A stretch of 10,982 bases of DNA from CAZAMP01 sp964486455 (GTDB taxonomy: Bacteria > Eisenbacteria > RBG-16-71-46 > CAZAMP01), in contig CAZAMP010000075.1 in NCBI GenBank assembly GCA_964486455.1, forward strand, positions 1 through 10,982, read 5' to 3'. The translations under genes and the position numbers were made by a program. The notes under the pieces are model-generated. The model did not search any database. It was not told the origin of the DNA and saw only the letters and a list, made by a program, of their open reading frames with translations. Numbering within the stretch: position 1 is the stretch's first letter; each line of letters begins with the position of its first letter. Of the stretch, positions 1 to 6,664 are shown piece after piece.

Positions 1-329
1 TGCCCTACACGGTGAAGGTGACCGGCGCGGTGGGCTTCCCGACGAGCATCGTCTATGAGCGAGGGAAGAGCCTGGGCGACTATGTGTCGCGGGCCGGCGG
101 GTATGCGGACATGGCGGATAAGTGGAAGACGCATGTGGTTTATCCTAATGGGATGTCGCGGCAGATCAAGAGGGTCTGGGGGGATCCGGAGGTTATGCCG
201 GGGTCTACGATTGTGGTGCCGGTTAAGGGTCCGGATGATGGGGCTGGGAAGTTGGAGACCATGAAGGAGATTGCTAGCATTTTGGCTAGTGTGGCGACGG
301 TATGGTTGGTTATTGATCGGACGAATTGA
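1..329 (+). CDS. Polysaccharide export protein, SLBB domain, C-terminal part (5' end outside window)
   Basis: This is the 3' end of a gene open at the left window edge; the frame reads PYTVKVTGAVGFP from position 3 and stops with TGA at 327-329. The start VxVTGAVGFPTSIVYERGKSLGDYVSRAGG is a typical SLBB (soluble ligand-binding beta-grasp) repeat: a beta strand with V-G-x-V-x-x-P, then a 'sLgdyisrAGG' helix. SLBB domains form the periplasmic rings of Wza-like outer-membrane polysaccharide exporters. The tail IASILASVATVWLVIDR is a hydrophobic segment, seen in many long multi-SLBB export proteins, that could sit in a membrane. Its place just before wzx/wzy genes supports the export role. The coding strand is strongly G over C (83 G against 29 C in 121-329), unlike the genes that follow. 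The family call is firm; the full length and the number of SLBB repeats cannot be seen. Confidence 0.85.
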   Translation, partial: PYTVKVTGAVGFPTSIVYERGKSLGDYVSRAGGYADMADKWKTHVVYPNGMSRQIKRVWGDPEVMPGSTIVVPVKGPDDGAGKLETMKEIASILASVATVWLVIDRTN

Positions 330-333
330 TCAG

Positions 334-358
334 GCCGAACATGGATTGTTGGCTTTTT
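334..358 (+). terminator. Intrinsic terminator or attenuator between the export gene and wzx
   Basis: GCCGAACA (334-341) pairs with TGTTGGC (347-353) to give a 7-bp stem with one bulged G at 337 and a 5-nt loop. Five T residues (354-358) follow directly. The hairpin begins 4 nt after the export gene stop and ends 4 nt before the proposed flippase start, so it can only end or dampen the upstream transcript. No clear sigma70-type promoter lies between it and the flippase, so partial read-through is the likely way the downstream operon is expressed. Confidence 0.6.
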
Positions 359-362
359 AATT

Positions 363-1643
363 GTGAGGTCCGGTTTGGTTCGAGCACTCATTACTCGCTT
401 GAACTCACGTATCGGGAGAATCGGTCTGACGCTGTCCGTCCTGAATTACGCTCAGGCTGCCGTCGGCTTCGCGATCAACTTCTATTTGGCGTGGCGTTTT
501 GGGGCCGCGGTCTACGGTTTGATCAGCTATGGCATCGTCGCAGGCTCGATCGTCTATACAGTCGTTAATTTCGGAGCTGAACGGACCCTGGTTCGTGATC
601 TTATACAAAAAAGTGATCCCCAACGCATACTGACAGCCAGCCTTCTCTTTCGGTTCTCTCTGGGTTTACTGTTGACAATTCTTCTGTTCCTAGTGCTTCC
701 CCTTTTCATCTCGGAACCCGAGAAGATTCACATAGTGTTGGTGAGTGCGTTGGCGAGCTTGTTCTGGGCATCGGCTCCGGTAGCATGGTTCGATGCGAAG
801 TATAAGATGCATCATCACGCCTCTATCACACTCGTGGAGAGGTTGATTTATGGCCTTCTGATCGTATTTGCCATGACAGACAGGAGTACAGGGGCTGCAT
901 TGTCCGTAATCACATTTCTATTTATCACACGAGCCGCCTCGACAGTCTTCCAGTTGTTTGTGGTTGGACGTACCGTACGATTCGATGTGACGGGACTATC
1001 GAGGAACGTGAAGTGGCTCGCGTCGGGAAATGTCCTGATAGTTTTGGCGGCGCTGGCCAACCTGATGATTTCCCACTGGAATCAACTCGTGTTGGAGCAT
1101 GAGCTCTCCTCGGCGAGTTTGGGGTATTACGCTCTGGCTTTTCAGATCATAGCCATCGTAACCCTGCTTCAGAACCAGATACTGAGGATCTTCTTCCCCA
1201 AGATCGCTTCTCTGACAAGCGAGGGGGCAGATTTCACCAAGGCCAGATCCGCTATGCCTCGGTATGCGCTTTTCAGCGCCGGACTGTCGCTTGCCATTGT
1301 CATCCCGATATATCTGCTCGCACCCCGGCTAATCACTTTAGCGTATCCTGCGGAGTTTCAAGCTTCGCTGGCACCCTTGAAGTATCTGTGTATCTGGGTG
1401 GTTTTCAACGGGGGGGCTCGCGTGATTAATGCCTTCCTGATCAATCTGCGGCTCGATCGCGGATTCTTTCTATGCGCCGTTGGCGCCAGTGTGGTGGCCG
1501 TGATTCTGGGGCGTCCCTTGATTACCGCCCATGGCGCACCAGGGGTTGCCATGGCGTTGCTCGTATCGCATCCGATTTCGGTAATCGCACAAGGAATTCT
1601 GGTCGAGAGGGAGTTCAAACGCCGGAGTACGGCGGCGGCTTAA
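363..1643 (+). CDS. Wzx-like oligosaccharide flippase (polysaccharide biosynthesis protein family)
   Basis: A 426-residue, very hydrophobic protein with about 12 predicted transmembrane helices (roughly 21-45, 47-67, 88-118, 122-142, 158-172, 176-200, 213-237, 250-275, 300-322, 335-360, 365-385, 392-415) and a basic tail. The N-terminal pattern (LNYAQAAVGFAINFYLAWRFGAAVYGLISYG) is that of Wzx/RfbX flippases in the MOP superfamily, which move undecaprenol-linked repeat units to the periplasmic face. Length is normal for the family. The start is uncertain: GTG at 363 has no clear ribosome binding site and lies 4 nt after the terminator T-run, whereas TTG at 375 is preceded by GTGAGG with a 6-nt spacer and would give 422 residues. 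A run of seven G lies at 1410-1416 in codons 350-352. The next gene follows after 17 nt. Confidence 0.9.
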   Translation: MRSGLVRALITRLNSRIGRIGLTLSVLNYAQAAVGFAINFYLAWRFGAAVYGLISYGIVAGSIVYTVVNFGAERTLVRDLIQKSDPQRILTASLLFRFSLGLLLTILLFLVLPLFISEPEKIHIVLVSALASLFWASAPVAWFDAKYKMHHHASITLVERLIYGLLIVFAMTDRSTGAALSVITFLFITRAASTVFQLFVVGRTVRFDVTGLSRNVKWLASGNVLIVLAALANLMISHWNQLVLEHELSSASLGYYALAFQIIAIVTLLQNQILRIFFPKIASLTSEGADFTKARSAMPRYALFSAGLSLAIVIPIYLLAPRLITLAYPAEFQASLAPLKYLCIWVVFNGGARVINAFLINLRLDRGFFLCAVGASVVAVILGRPLITAHGAPGVAMALLVSHPISVIAQGILVEREFKRRSTAAA

Positions 1644-1650
1644 CAGCGTA

Positions 1651-1655
1651 GAGGG
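1651..1655 (+). promoter_or_regulatory. Ribosome binding site deciding the acyltransferase start
   Basis: GAGGG lies 5 nt before ATG at 1661. The in-frame GTG at 1655 would overlap this motif and has only weak purine content ahead of it, so ATG 1661 is preferred. Confidence 0.55.
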
Positions 1656-1660
1656 TGAAG

Positions 1661-2212
1661 ATGCTAGGAGTTCTGCTAAACAAGTACCGCAAGAAGAGGC
1701 AGCGAATTAACGCCATCGGTTCGATCGGTATGGGGACGGTCATCGAGTCGACGGCTTTGTTTGAACACCACGCAAGTTTGGAGATCGGGGCCTATTGCAG
1801 GATTGGGCCCCGCTGCTTTATAAGCGCGGAAGGTGGTGTCGAGATCGGTGACGGAACGATATTCGGGCCTGAGGTCGTGATCTACAGCAGCACACACGAG
1901 TATAGCCAGGATCGGATGCTGCCCTACAGTGATTGCGATGAGGCCAGACCGGTCCGGATCGGACGGGGTGTTTGGCTCGGACATCATGTTCTGGTTGCAC
2001 CCGGAACTGTCATCGGGGACGGTGTTGTCGCAGGCATGGGGGCCGTTCTCACTGGTACGATCCCGGCTGGCGGCATTGTCGCGGGCAACCCTGCCCGTGT
2101 GGTTAATAGCCGTGACCCAGAGCTCTTGATGCGCCTGATCGGCCAAGAGGCGTATTACATGAAGTTCAAGGCGGAGCAGGGTTTTTCGAGAAAACTGATC
2201 CAGAATGATTGA
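1661..2212 (+). CDS. Left-handed beta-helix O-acyltransferase (WcaF / maltose O-acetyltransferase-like)
   Basis: A 183-residue protein of the hexapeptide-repeat acyltransferase superfamily. Repeats of the [LIV]-G-x-x-x-x form run from about residue 38 to 145 (LEIGAYCRIGPRCFI, VEIGDGTIFGP, VRIGRGVWLGHHVLVAPGTVIGDGVVAGMGAVL), closed by the usual P-AGGIVAGNPARVV signature. His79 in STHEY matches the catalytic histidine of acetyl-CoA-dependent sugar O-acetyltransferases. The last ~35 residues form a charged helical tail. The likely role is O-acetylation of a sugar in the repeat unit or its lipid-linked precursor in the cytoplasm; serine acetyltransferase or a 4-amino-sugar N-acetyltransferase is less likely given the short N-terminus and the WcaF-type pattern. 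The start is ATG 1661 (GTG 1655 is possible). It lies in the same operon as the flippase. Confidence 0.85.
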   Translation: MLGVLLNKYRKKRQRINAIGSIGMGTVIESTALFEHHASLEIGAYCRIGPRCFISAEGGVEIGDGTIFGPEVVIYSSTHEYSQDRMLPYSDCDEARPVRIGRGVWLGHHVLVAPGTVIGDGVVAGMGAVLTGTIPAGGIVAGNPARVVNSRDPELLMRLIGQEAYYMKFKAEQGFSRKLIQND

Positions 2213-2214
2213 AT

Positions 2215-2219
2215 GGGAG
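2215..2219 (+). promoter_or_regulatory. Ribosome binding site deciding the Wzz-like start
   Basis: GGGAG sits 7 nt before ATG 2227. In-frame TTG 2209 lies upstream of the motif and GTG 2224 is only 4 nt from it, so ATG 2227 is the best start. Confidence 0.6.
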
Positions 2220-2226
2220 TGGTGTG

Positions 2227-3213
2227 ATGACCGATTCGAATGCTCGTCTTGATGTTGATTGTGGTGGAGACTCGGCCGCCCACGTGATCACGCTTCTATG
2301 GAAGAACAAGAAGATCCTCATAGCAGCCGCGTTCATGGGTGGCGTTTTCGCGATAGCCCTCTCATTCCTGGTGCAGAAGCAGTTCAGTGCTACCGCCACG
2401 ATTCTGCCGCGGTTCGGTGCCGGTGAGTCTGGTCTATTGGCTGCCTTGGGTAGCTTTGCGAATCTTCCCGTGCAAGGTGAGCTGAGTATCGAGGATTTGT
2501 ACCCAGCCATACTCAGGTCCGACCAGCTCCTGGATCGCGTTATCACCGAGGATCGCCAGGCCGGACATTTGGATGTAAATCTCTATGGCTTGCTCAAGGT
2601 CGGGGGAGCGGATTCCGACTCGCTACTTGCGGCACGCCGTCTTAAGAAGGTGCTACGGGAAAGAGTGTTAACTTTCAGGCGGGACAGAGACTCCGGCGTA
2701 ATGGGCGTGTCTGTCACCATGCCAGGCTCGCCCGTCATTGCAGCCGATATGGCCAACTTGTTCACCGACGAACTGGGACGGTTCGTGGAGGATTTCAACA
2801 GAAACCGAACACATGGCAAGCTGAGCTACATCCAGCAGCGTGTTGACGATGTTGCCGAGGAGTTGGCGGAGACCGAGACGGATCTAGCCGGGTTCCTCAT
2901 GGAAAATCGCGCTATCGACCAATCGCCTCAACTCAAGATGGCGGTAGGAGTGAAAGAGCGTCAAGTACAGGCTTTGACGGCTGTCTGGATCGAGCTCGTC
3001 AGGCAGCACGAGATAGCCAAGATGGATGATAACGAGGAGATGTTCTCGGTTGAAGTTCTGGATCGTGCTGTCCCTCCCTTGAATAAGACAAAGCCGCGGC
3101 GGGCCAGTATGGGTGTTGTCGGGGCCTTCCTTGTATTCGTTCTGGGGTGCGTAGTGATCATCGTGCGTGACTTCAACAATGATGGTTTTAGCCTGGATCA
3201 GCGAGCGGGATGA
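2227..3213 (+). CDS. Wzz-like chain-length determinant / polysaccharide co-polymerase
   Basis: A 328-residue protein with the classic Wzz layout. It has a short cytoplasmic N-terminus, a first membrane helix at about 30-50, a long periplasmic part with a charged helical or coiled-coil stretch (about 197-262), and a second membrane helix at about 295-313. The sequence before TM2, VLDRAVPPLNKTKPRR, is the proline-rich signature of Wzz/GNVR proteins. The stretch after TM1 (KQFSATATILPR) matches the 'y.a.atilp' strand at the start of the Wzz domain. Such proteins oligomerise in the inner membrane and set the length of Wzy-made polymer. There is no C-terminal Walker-type tyrosine kinase, so it is not a fused Wzc. 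The stop overlaps the next start as ATGA (3210-3213), indicating translational coupling. Confidence 0.87.
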   Translation: MTDSNARLDVDCGGDSAAHVITLLWKNKKILIAAAFMGGVFAIALSFLVQKQFSATATILPRFGAGESGLLAALGSFANLPVQGELSIEDLYPAILRSDQLLDRVITEDRQAGHLDVNLYGLLKVGGADSDSLLAARRLKKVLRERVLTFRRDRDSGVMGVSVTMPGSPVIAADMANLFTDELGRFVEDFNRNRTHGKLSYIQQRVDDVAEELAETETDLAGFLMENRAIDQSPQLKMAVGVKERQVQALTAVWIELVRQHEIAKMDDNEEMFSVEVLDRAVPPLNKTKPRRASMGVVGAFLVFVLGCVVIIVRDFNNDGFSLDQRAG

Positions 3214-4331
3214 CGCTAACGACGGCAGGCAGCGGACGTCGCGGCTCCCGTGTGCACCTCTTGGGTTACTACGGGTATCGCAATTTGGGCGATGATCTCA
3301 TGCTGGACCGGTTGCTGGGCATATTCAGCCTGAGCGAGAATATCGCTTCGGTCGACATCAGTGCCGTTGCGGATCTTGCTCTCGACTCTTTCCCCCATGT
3401 TCAAGCCCTTGTCACACGCGGCATCCGGGGTCGCTTGGCCAAAGCCTGGTCCATCGCTCGATCGGATGTCGTTGTCTGGGGTGGCGGAACTTGTCTCTAC
3501 GAGGCGGGGCCCGGCGGCACACAGGGACTGCGTGGAATAGCAAAGGTGATGCGCCTGACCCATGCGACCGCTGGCAAGTATGTAATGCTTGGCGTGGGCA
3601 TTGGCGAGATTCACACGGATGAGGGTCGTCGCCTGTTGTCGAATATTGTCCGAAGCGTTGATGGGATCTACTGCCGTGACGTCGACTCCGTCGGGATCGT
3701 GAACGAAATCTGTGGTTATGACAAGGCACGCACCTGTGGCGACCTCTCTCTTCTTAACTGGCATCCTTCTGAAGACAAGCGTGCGCCAAGGGTCGAGCCT
3801 CGACATGTTGTTTTTTGCGGAACACATGAACAGGCCGATTCGCAGGAACTGATCAAGGCATACACCGATAGTGCGCGGGGCTGGCTAGCAGCGGGTGTAG
3901 GGCGCGTTACGTTTCTCCCGTTCCATCAGGGCACGCGCTCAGATCACGCTTTTCATGAACGTATCGTGGCTGGCTTACCCACAGATCGCGTCACGGTGGC
4001 ATCCTATGATCGGGTCGAACAGGCCGAATCCATCCTGGCGTCGGCCGATGTCGTAGTGGCGTTTCGATTGCACGCCTCTGTGGTGGCCTGCATGCGGCGA
4101 ACACCTTTCCTGGCCGTTAACTACAGCCCAAAAGTGAAGGCCTTCGTTGCCAAGGCGGGGTTGAATGTCGATGCCCTGGTCAAAGACCTAGGCGCTCCCA
4201 TCGATGTTGAGGATCTTCGTGTGGCCATGACGACGGCAAATGAGCAAGGCGCTGGCGCCTTTCTGCGGAGCGAGGCAGCATCCGCAGAGGCGGCCGTCGA
4301 GCACTTCATCGGAGAGTATTGTTGTGCCTAG
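3210..4331 (+). CDS. Polysaccharide pyruvyl transferase family protein
   Basis: A 373-residue protein of the polysaccharide pyruvyltransferase family (CsaB/WcaK/AmsJ type), which in characterised members transfers pyruvate from phosphoenolpyruvate to a sugar to form a ketal. Visible landmarks are the N-terminal HLLGYYGYRNLGDDLML (about 16-32), DVVVWGGGTCLYE (86-98), the YCRDVDSV segment (154-161), GDLSLL (177-182), FLPFHQGTRSD (235-245), and ADVVVAFRLHASVVA (279-293) with the family's Arg286/His288, followed by PFLAVNYSPKVKAF. Both halves of the GT-B-like fold are present and length is normal. The start ATG 3210 overlaps the Wzz stop; it has only a weak purine stretch ahead, so expression probably relies on coupling. 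Some members of this family act on other chemistry, so the exact reaction is inferred. A pyruvyl group would make the glycan acidic. Confidence 0.83.
   Translation: MTLTTAGSGRRGSRVHLLGYYGYRNLGDDLMLDRLLGIFSLSENIASVDISAVADLALDSFPHVQALVTRGIRGRLAKAWSIARSDVVVWGGGTCLYEAGPGGTQGLRGIAKVMRLTHATAGKYVMLGVGIGEIHTDEGRRLLSNIVRSVDGIYCRDVDSVGIVNEICGYDKARTCGDLSLLNWHPSEDKRAPRVEPRHVVFCGTHEQADSQELIKAYTDSARGWLAAGVGRVTFLPFHQGTRSDHAFHERIVAGLPTDRVTVASYDRVEQAESILASADVVVAFRLHASVVACMRRTPFLAVNYSPKVKAFVAKAGLNVDALVKDLGAPIDVEDLRVAMTTANEQGAGAFLRSEAASAEAAVEHFIGEYCCA
4311..4316 (+). promoter_or_regulatory. Ribosome binding site deciding the polymerase start
   Basis: GGAGAG lies 7 nt upstream of GTG 4324 and inside the end of the pyruvyltransferase-family gene. 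The longer in-frame reading from 4240 has no hydrophobic or family-like sequence ahead of 4324, so GTG 4324 is taken as the true start. Confidence 0.65.
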
Positions 4332-5742
4332 GGGCTTGTGGGGCTTTACCAGTATAACACAGGCTGCGTCAGCTACGTGTATTGCCGCATTGTTGGCGCT
4401 CGTCGTCCTTGTCTACGACGCTACGTCGCAGACAAGGATGGTCGCTATCCTCGTTGCGACCTATGCGACTGGTTCGCTGTTCCTGCATCCGCGCCAGAAT
4501 ATCACACGCGATCCCTTTGCCATCTTTGTTATCGCCAAGGTAATGTTGCTCTTCGGATTCGTGTTCAGTTGCGTCTACGTGTCGACTCCGGGTGAGGCGG
4601 GCAATGAGGACATGATTCTCGAGGCCCTGTTCATATCACTCGCGACTTTGCTGGTCGCGGACGTGGGTGTGTTGCTCGTTCCCCGCTTCACCAAGCGCGG
4701 TCGTATCGTCGTCTCGTCCGCCATGGAGTCACGGTTCTTTCTCGCTCTCTGCCTCGCCGGTTGGTCATGGCGGGTTTACGCCTTCTCCAAGGGGATGCTC
4801 TACGGTACGTTCATCGGTACGCGGCTCGAATTGACCGGGGTCAGCAACATTCTGGGGTCGTTGAACGCCTTGGCCGGACTGGGCATGTGGGGATTCGCGG
4901 TTTTCTCCGGTCGACTACGTTGGGTAATTCCCCTGGTGATCGCCGAGACGTTCTGGCTGTTCATGACGGGCTCGAAGGGAGCAATTCTCTACATACTTTT
5001 CCCGTTCCTGATGGTGCTCTATCGCAAGAGGATCATCTTGATCAACCGCCGCTTTGTCTTCGTGATGATCTTCCTGCTCTTTGCCTTCCTGGGTTCCTTT
5101 GTTTTGGTTCACGGCTATCGGGTCGCGGTCGCCAAGCAGGTCGCACGATCGGGATACGGCGAATTCCAGGCGCTCGACGCAATCAACGACATCGAGATCG
5201 ATGCTCGAGACATCCAGCTCGTCGGCACATCCGTCAGCGAGCGGTTGAATCTGGCCGAGAGATTCCTCCTGATTTCCGCACGGCATCACAAGGAAGATCC
5301 GGCCCTGTGGTACGGCAAGAGCTACCTGTCCGCATTCCTTTGGTTCATCCCCCGCTCCGTATGGCCGGACAAGCCGTCCATGTCGTTGGGCCGATGGTTC
5401 GCAACGGAATACCTGGGTTGGGGCGATGAGAGTCGCTCCGAGGCGGGAGTCACGGTCTGGGGTGAGGCATTGTTGAATTTCGGCACGATGGGGGCCCTGA
5501 TCATCCCAGGACTTTGGATCGTGCTGCTGCACGTGATCTATCGTGCTTCCATGGCGGTGGGGTCCTGGGGACTCATATTCTGCGCGAGTACTTATCTCGT
5601 CATGATGAACTCACTGTCCGCCAATGTGGCTTTGCCCGTCGCGAGTTTGGGCCAGGCTTTAGTGATTCTGGTCTTCCTGCGAGTCGTCGTCGTGGCTTTG
5701 CGTATGTACAGCATCAAGATCGGAGCGAAACGTCTTGATTAG
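4324..5742 (+). CDS. Wzy-like O-antigen / repeat-unit polymerase
   Basis: A 472-residue integral membrane protein with roughly 11-12 hydrophobic segments and one long hydrophilic loop (about 265-375). Inside that loop and just after it are the features of the oligosaccharide repeat-unit polymerase family: a basic region (GYRVAVAKQVARSG), then FLWFIPRSVWPDKPSMSLG (338-356), and GEALLNFGTMGALIIP (380-395), which correspond to 'iPr..wp.Kp' and 'gE.y.nfG..g.ii.p'. Such proteins join lipid-linked repeat units head-on in the periplasm together with Wzz. Primary sequence is poorly conserved in Wzy, so the call rests on topology, motifs and context. The GTG start overlaps the upstream stop by 8 nt and is supported by GGAGAG at a 7-nt spacer. 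Confidence 0.85.
   Translation: MPRGLWGFTSITQAASATCIAALLALVVLVYDATSQTRMVAILVATYATGSLFLHPRQNITRDPFAIFVIAKVMLLFGFVFSCVYVSTPGEAGNEDMILEALFISLATLLVADVGVLLVPRFTKRGRIVVSSAMESRFFLALCLAGWSWRVYAFSKGMLYGTFIGTRLELTGVSNILGSLNALAGLGMWGFAVFSGRLRWVIPLVIAETFWLFMTGSKGAILYILFPFLMVLYRKRIILINRRFVFVMIFLLFAFLGSFVLVHGYRVAVAKQVARSGYGEFQALDAINDIEIDARDIQLVGTSVSERLNLAERFLLISARHHKEDPALWYGKSYLSAFLWFIPRSVWPDKPSMSLGRWFATEYLGWGDESRSEAGVTVWGEALLNFGTMGALIIPGLWIVLLHVIYRASMAVGSWGLIFCASTYLVMMNSLSANVALPVASLGQALVILVFLRVVVVALRMYSIKIGAKRLD
5722..5727 (+). promoter_or_regulatory. Ribosome binding site supporting the TTG start of the GT2 gene
   Basis: GGAGCG lies 7 nt before TTG 5735. The protein read from this TTG begins MISLIVTLLNE, the exact beginning expected for a GT2 fold, so no other start is needed. 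Confidence 0.6.
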
Positions 5743-6664
5743 CCTGATCGTCACATTACTCAACGAGTCCGGATCGATCGACCGCCTGCTCGACGATATT
5801 CTCGACCAGTCTCGTCGGCCCGATGAAGTCGTCATCGTCGACGGCGGGTCCACGGACGGCACCATCGAGGCGATCCGTTCGCGCCAGAATGAATTCGACG
5901 GTAAGGGCGTCTTGTTAAAGCTGATCATTGAGGTTGGTGCGAATATATCACAGGGGCGCAATATAGCCGTCGAAAGCGCCAGCAGCGAGATCATCTGCGG
6001 AACCGACGCCGGGTGCCGGCTTGACGGGGATTGGGTTCGTGCCGTCACACAACCGATCGTGGCCGGCGAGGCTGATTTCGTGGGCGGTTTCTATCGCCCG
6101 GTTCACCACACGGACTTCCAGCGCGTTCTCGCAAATCTCACGGTTGCCGATGCGCCTCCGGCCGGGTTCATGCCGTCCAGTCGGTCGATCGCGTTCACGC
6201 GGACGGCCTGGGCTGCCGCCGGTCGCTATCCCGAATGGCTCATGTGGGGCGAAGACACGTTGTTCAACGAGCGGTGTATAGCGGGTGGTGCCCGGTATGT
6301 CGTGGCCCCCGATGCCATCGTCCATTGGGAGGTCCGCAGGGATCTTGGCGCGGCAGTGCAGCAGTATTATCACTATGCTCTTGGAGACGGCGAACGCCGT
6401 CGAGTCTCGGCATCCCATGTGATCAACGCGGGCGTTGTTTTCGGTTCGATCATCCTTGCGGTATTGAAGACTCCTCTCTGGCTATTGCTGTTCCCAGCCT
6501 ATTCTGCCTTGCTGGTGTTCAACGCCCAGGGCCGATTGGCCGTCAGCGACATGCCGATGGCATTTGTGATCGCCATGTGCCTTCGTGCGGGCCGTGCCCT
6601 GGGTTGGTTGCGCGGCCTCTGCGCTCCTCCTCGGACACAAGATGAAACGGAGGGGGGGGCGTGA
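5735..6664 (+). CDS. Family 2 glycosyltransferase with C-terminal membrane segments
   Basis: A 309-residue GT-A fold glycosyltransferase. The N-terminus (ISLIVTLLNESGSIDRLLDDI) and VDGGSTDGT (35-43) form the nucleotide-binding half. GTDAGC (89-94) is in the position of the DxD-type metal-binding motif, with the sugar-binding region GGFYRPV following. WGEDTLFNER (171-180) holds the ED catalytic-base motif, and the R-R-x5-QQYYHYALGDGE helix (201-220) resembles the (Q/R)xxRW-like acceptor region. Two hydrophobic stretches (about 233-262 and 272-290) probably anchor it to the inner membrane. It likely adds one sugar of the repeat unit on the cytoplasmic face; donor and linkage cannot be read. It starts at TTG 5735, overlapping the polymerase stop by 8 nt, and ends TGA 6662-6664. 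An eight-G run (6652-6659) sits just before the stop. Confidence 0.87.
   Translation: MISLIVTLLNESGSIDRLLDDILDQSRRPDEVVIVDGGSTDGTIEAIRSRQNEFDGKGVLLKLIIEVGANISQGRNIAVESASSEIICGTDAGCRLDGDWVRAVTQPIVAGEADFVGGFYRPVHHTDFQRVLANLTVADAPPAGFMPSSRSIAFTRTAWAAAGRYPEWLMWGEDTLFNERCIAGGARYVVAPDAIVHWEVRRDLGAAVQQYYHYALGDGERRRVSASHVINAGVVFGSIILAVLKTPLWLLLFPAYSALLVFNAQGRLAVSDMPMAFVIAMCLRAGRALGWLRGLCAPPRTQDETEGGA
6649..6653 (+). promoter_or_regulatory. Ribosome binding site embedded in a G8 tract
   Basis: GGAGG at 6649-6653 runs into the homopolymer G 6652-6659 and precedes GTG 6661 by 7 nt. It is a near-perfect Shine-Dalgarno for the next gene, placed in the last codons of the GT2 gene. Confidence 0.65.

Noticed and set aside
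326..568. Short plus-strand frame spanning the hairpin and the flippase start
   Set aside because: It overlaps the flippase in another frame, has no ribosome binding site, and its product looks like a frame shadow.
2940..2947. Exact GGCGGTAG, the core of the RfaH-recruiting ops element
   Set aside because: It lies in the middle of the Wzz-like coding region, not in a leader, and an 8-mer is expected by chance about once in several windows of this size. No JUMPstart-like context is seen.
3216..3827. Long open frame (203 codons) on the minus strand opposite the pyruvyltransferase-family gene
   Set aside because: It is antisense to a clear family protein, has no recognisable motifs, and is explained by codon bias in GC-rich DNA.
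4761..5532. Long alternative frames on both strands within the polymerase gene (222 codons plus, 205 codons minus)
   Set aside because: The in-frame product is a convincing membrane polymerase; the others are low-complexity Arg/Gly/Pro-rich or charged shadows without family features.
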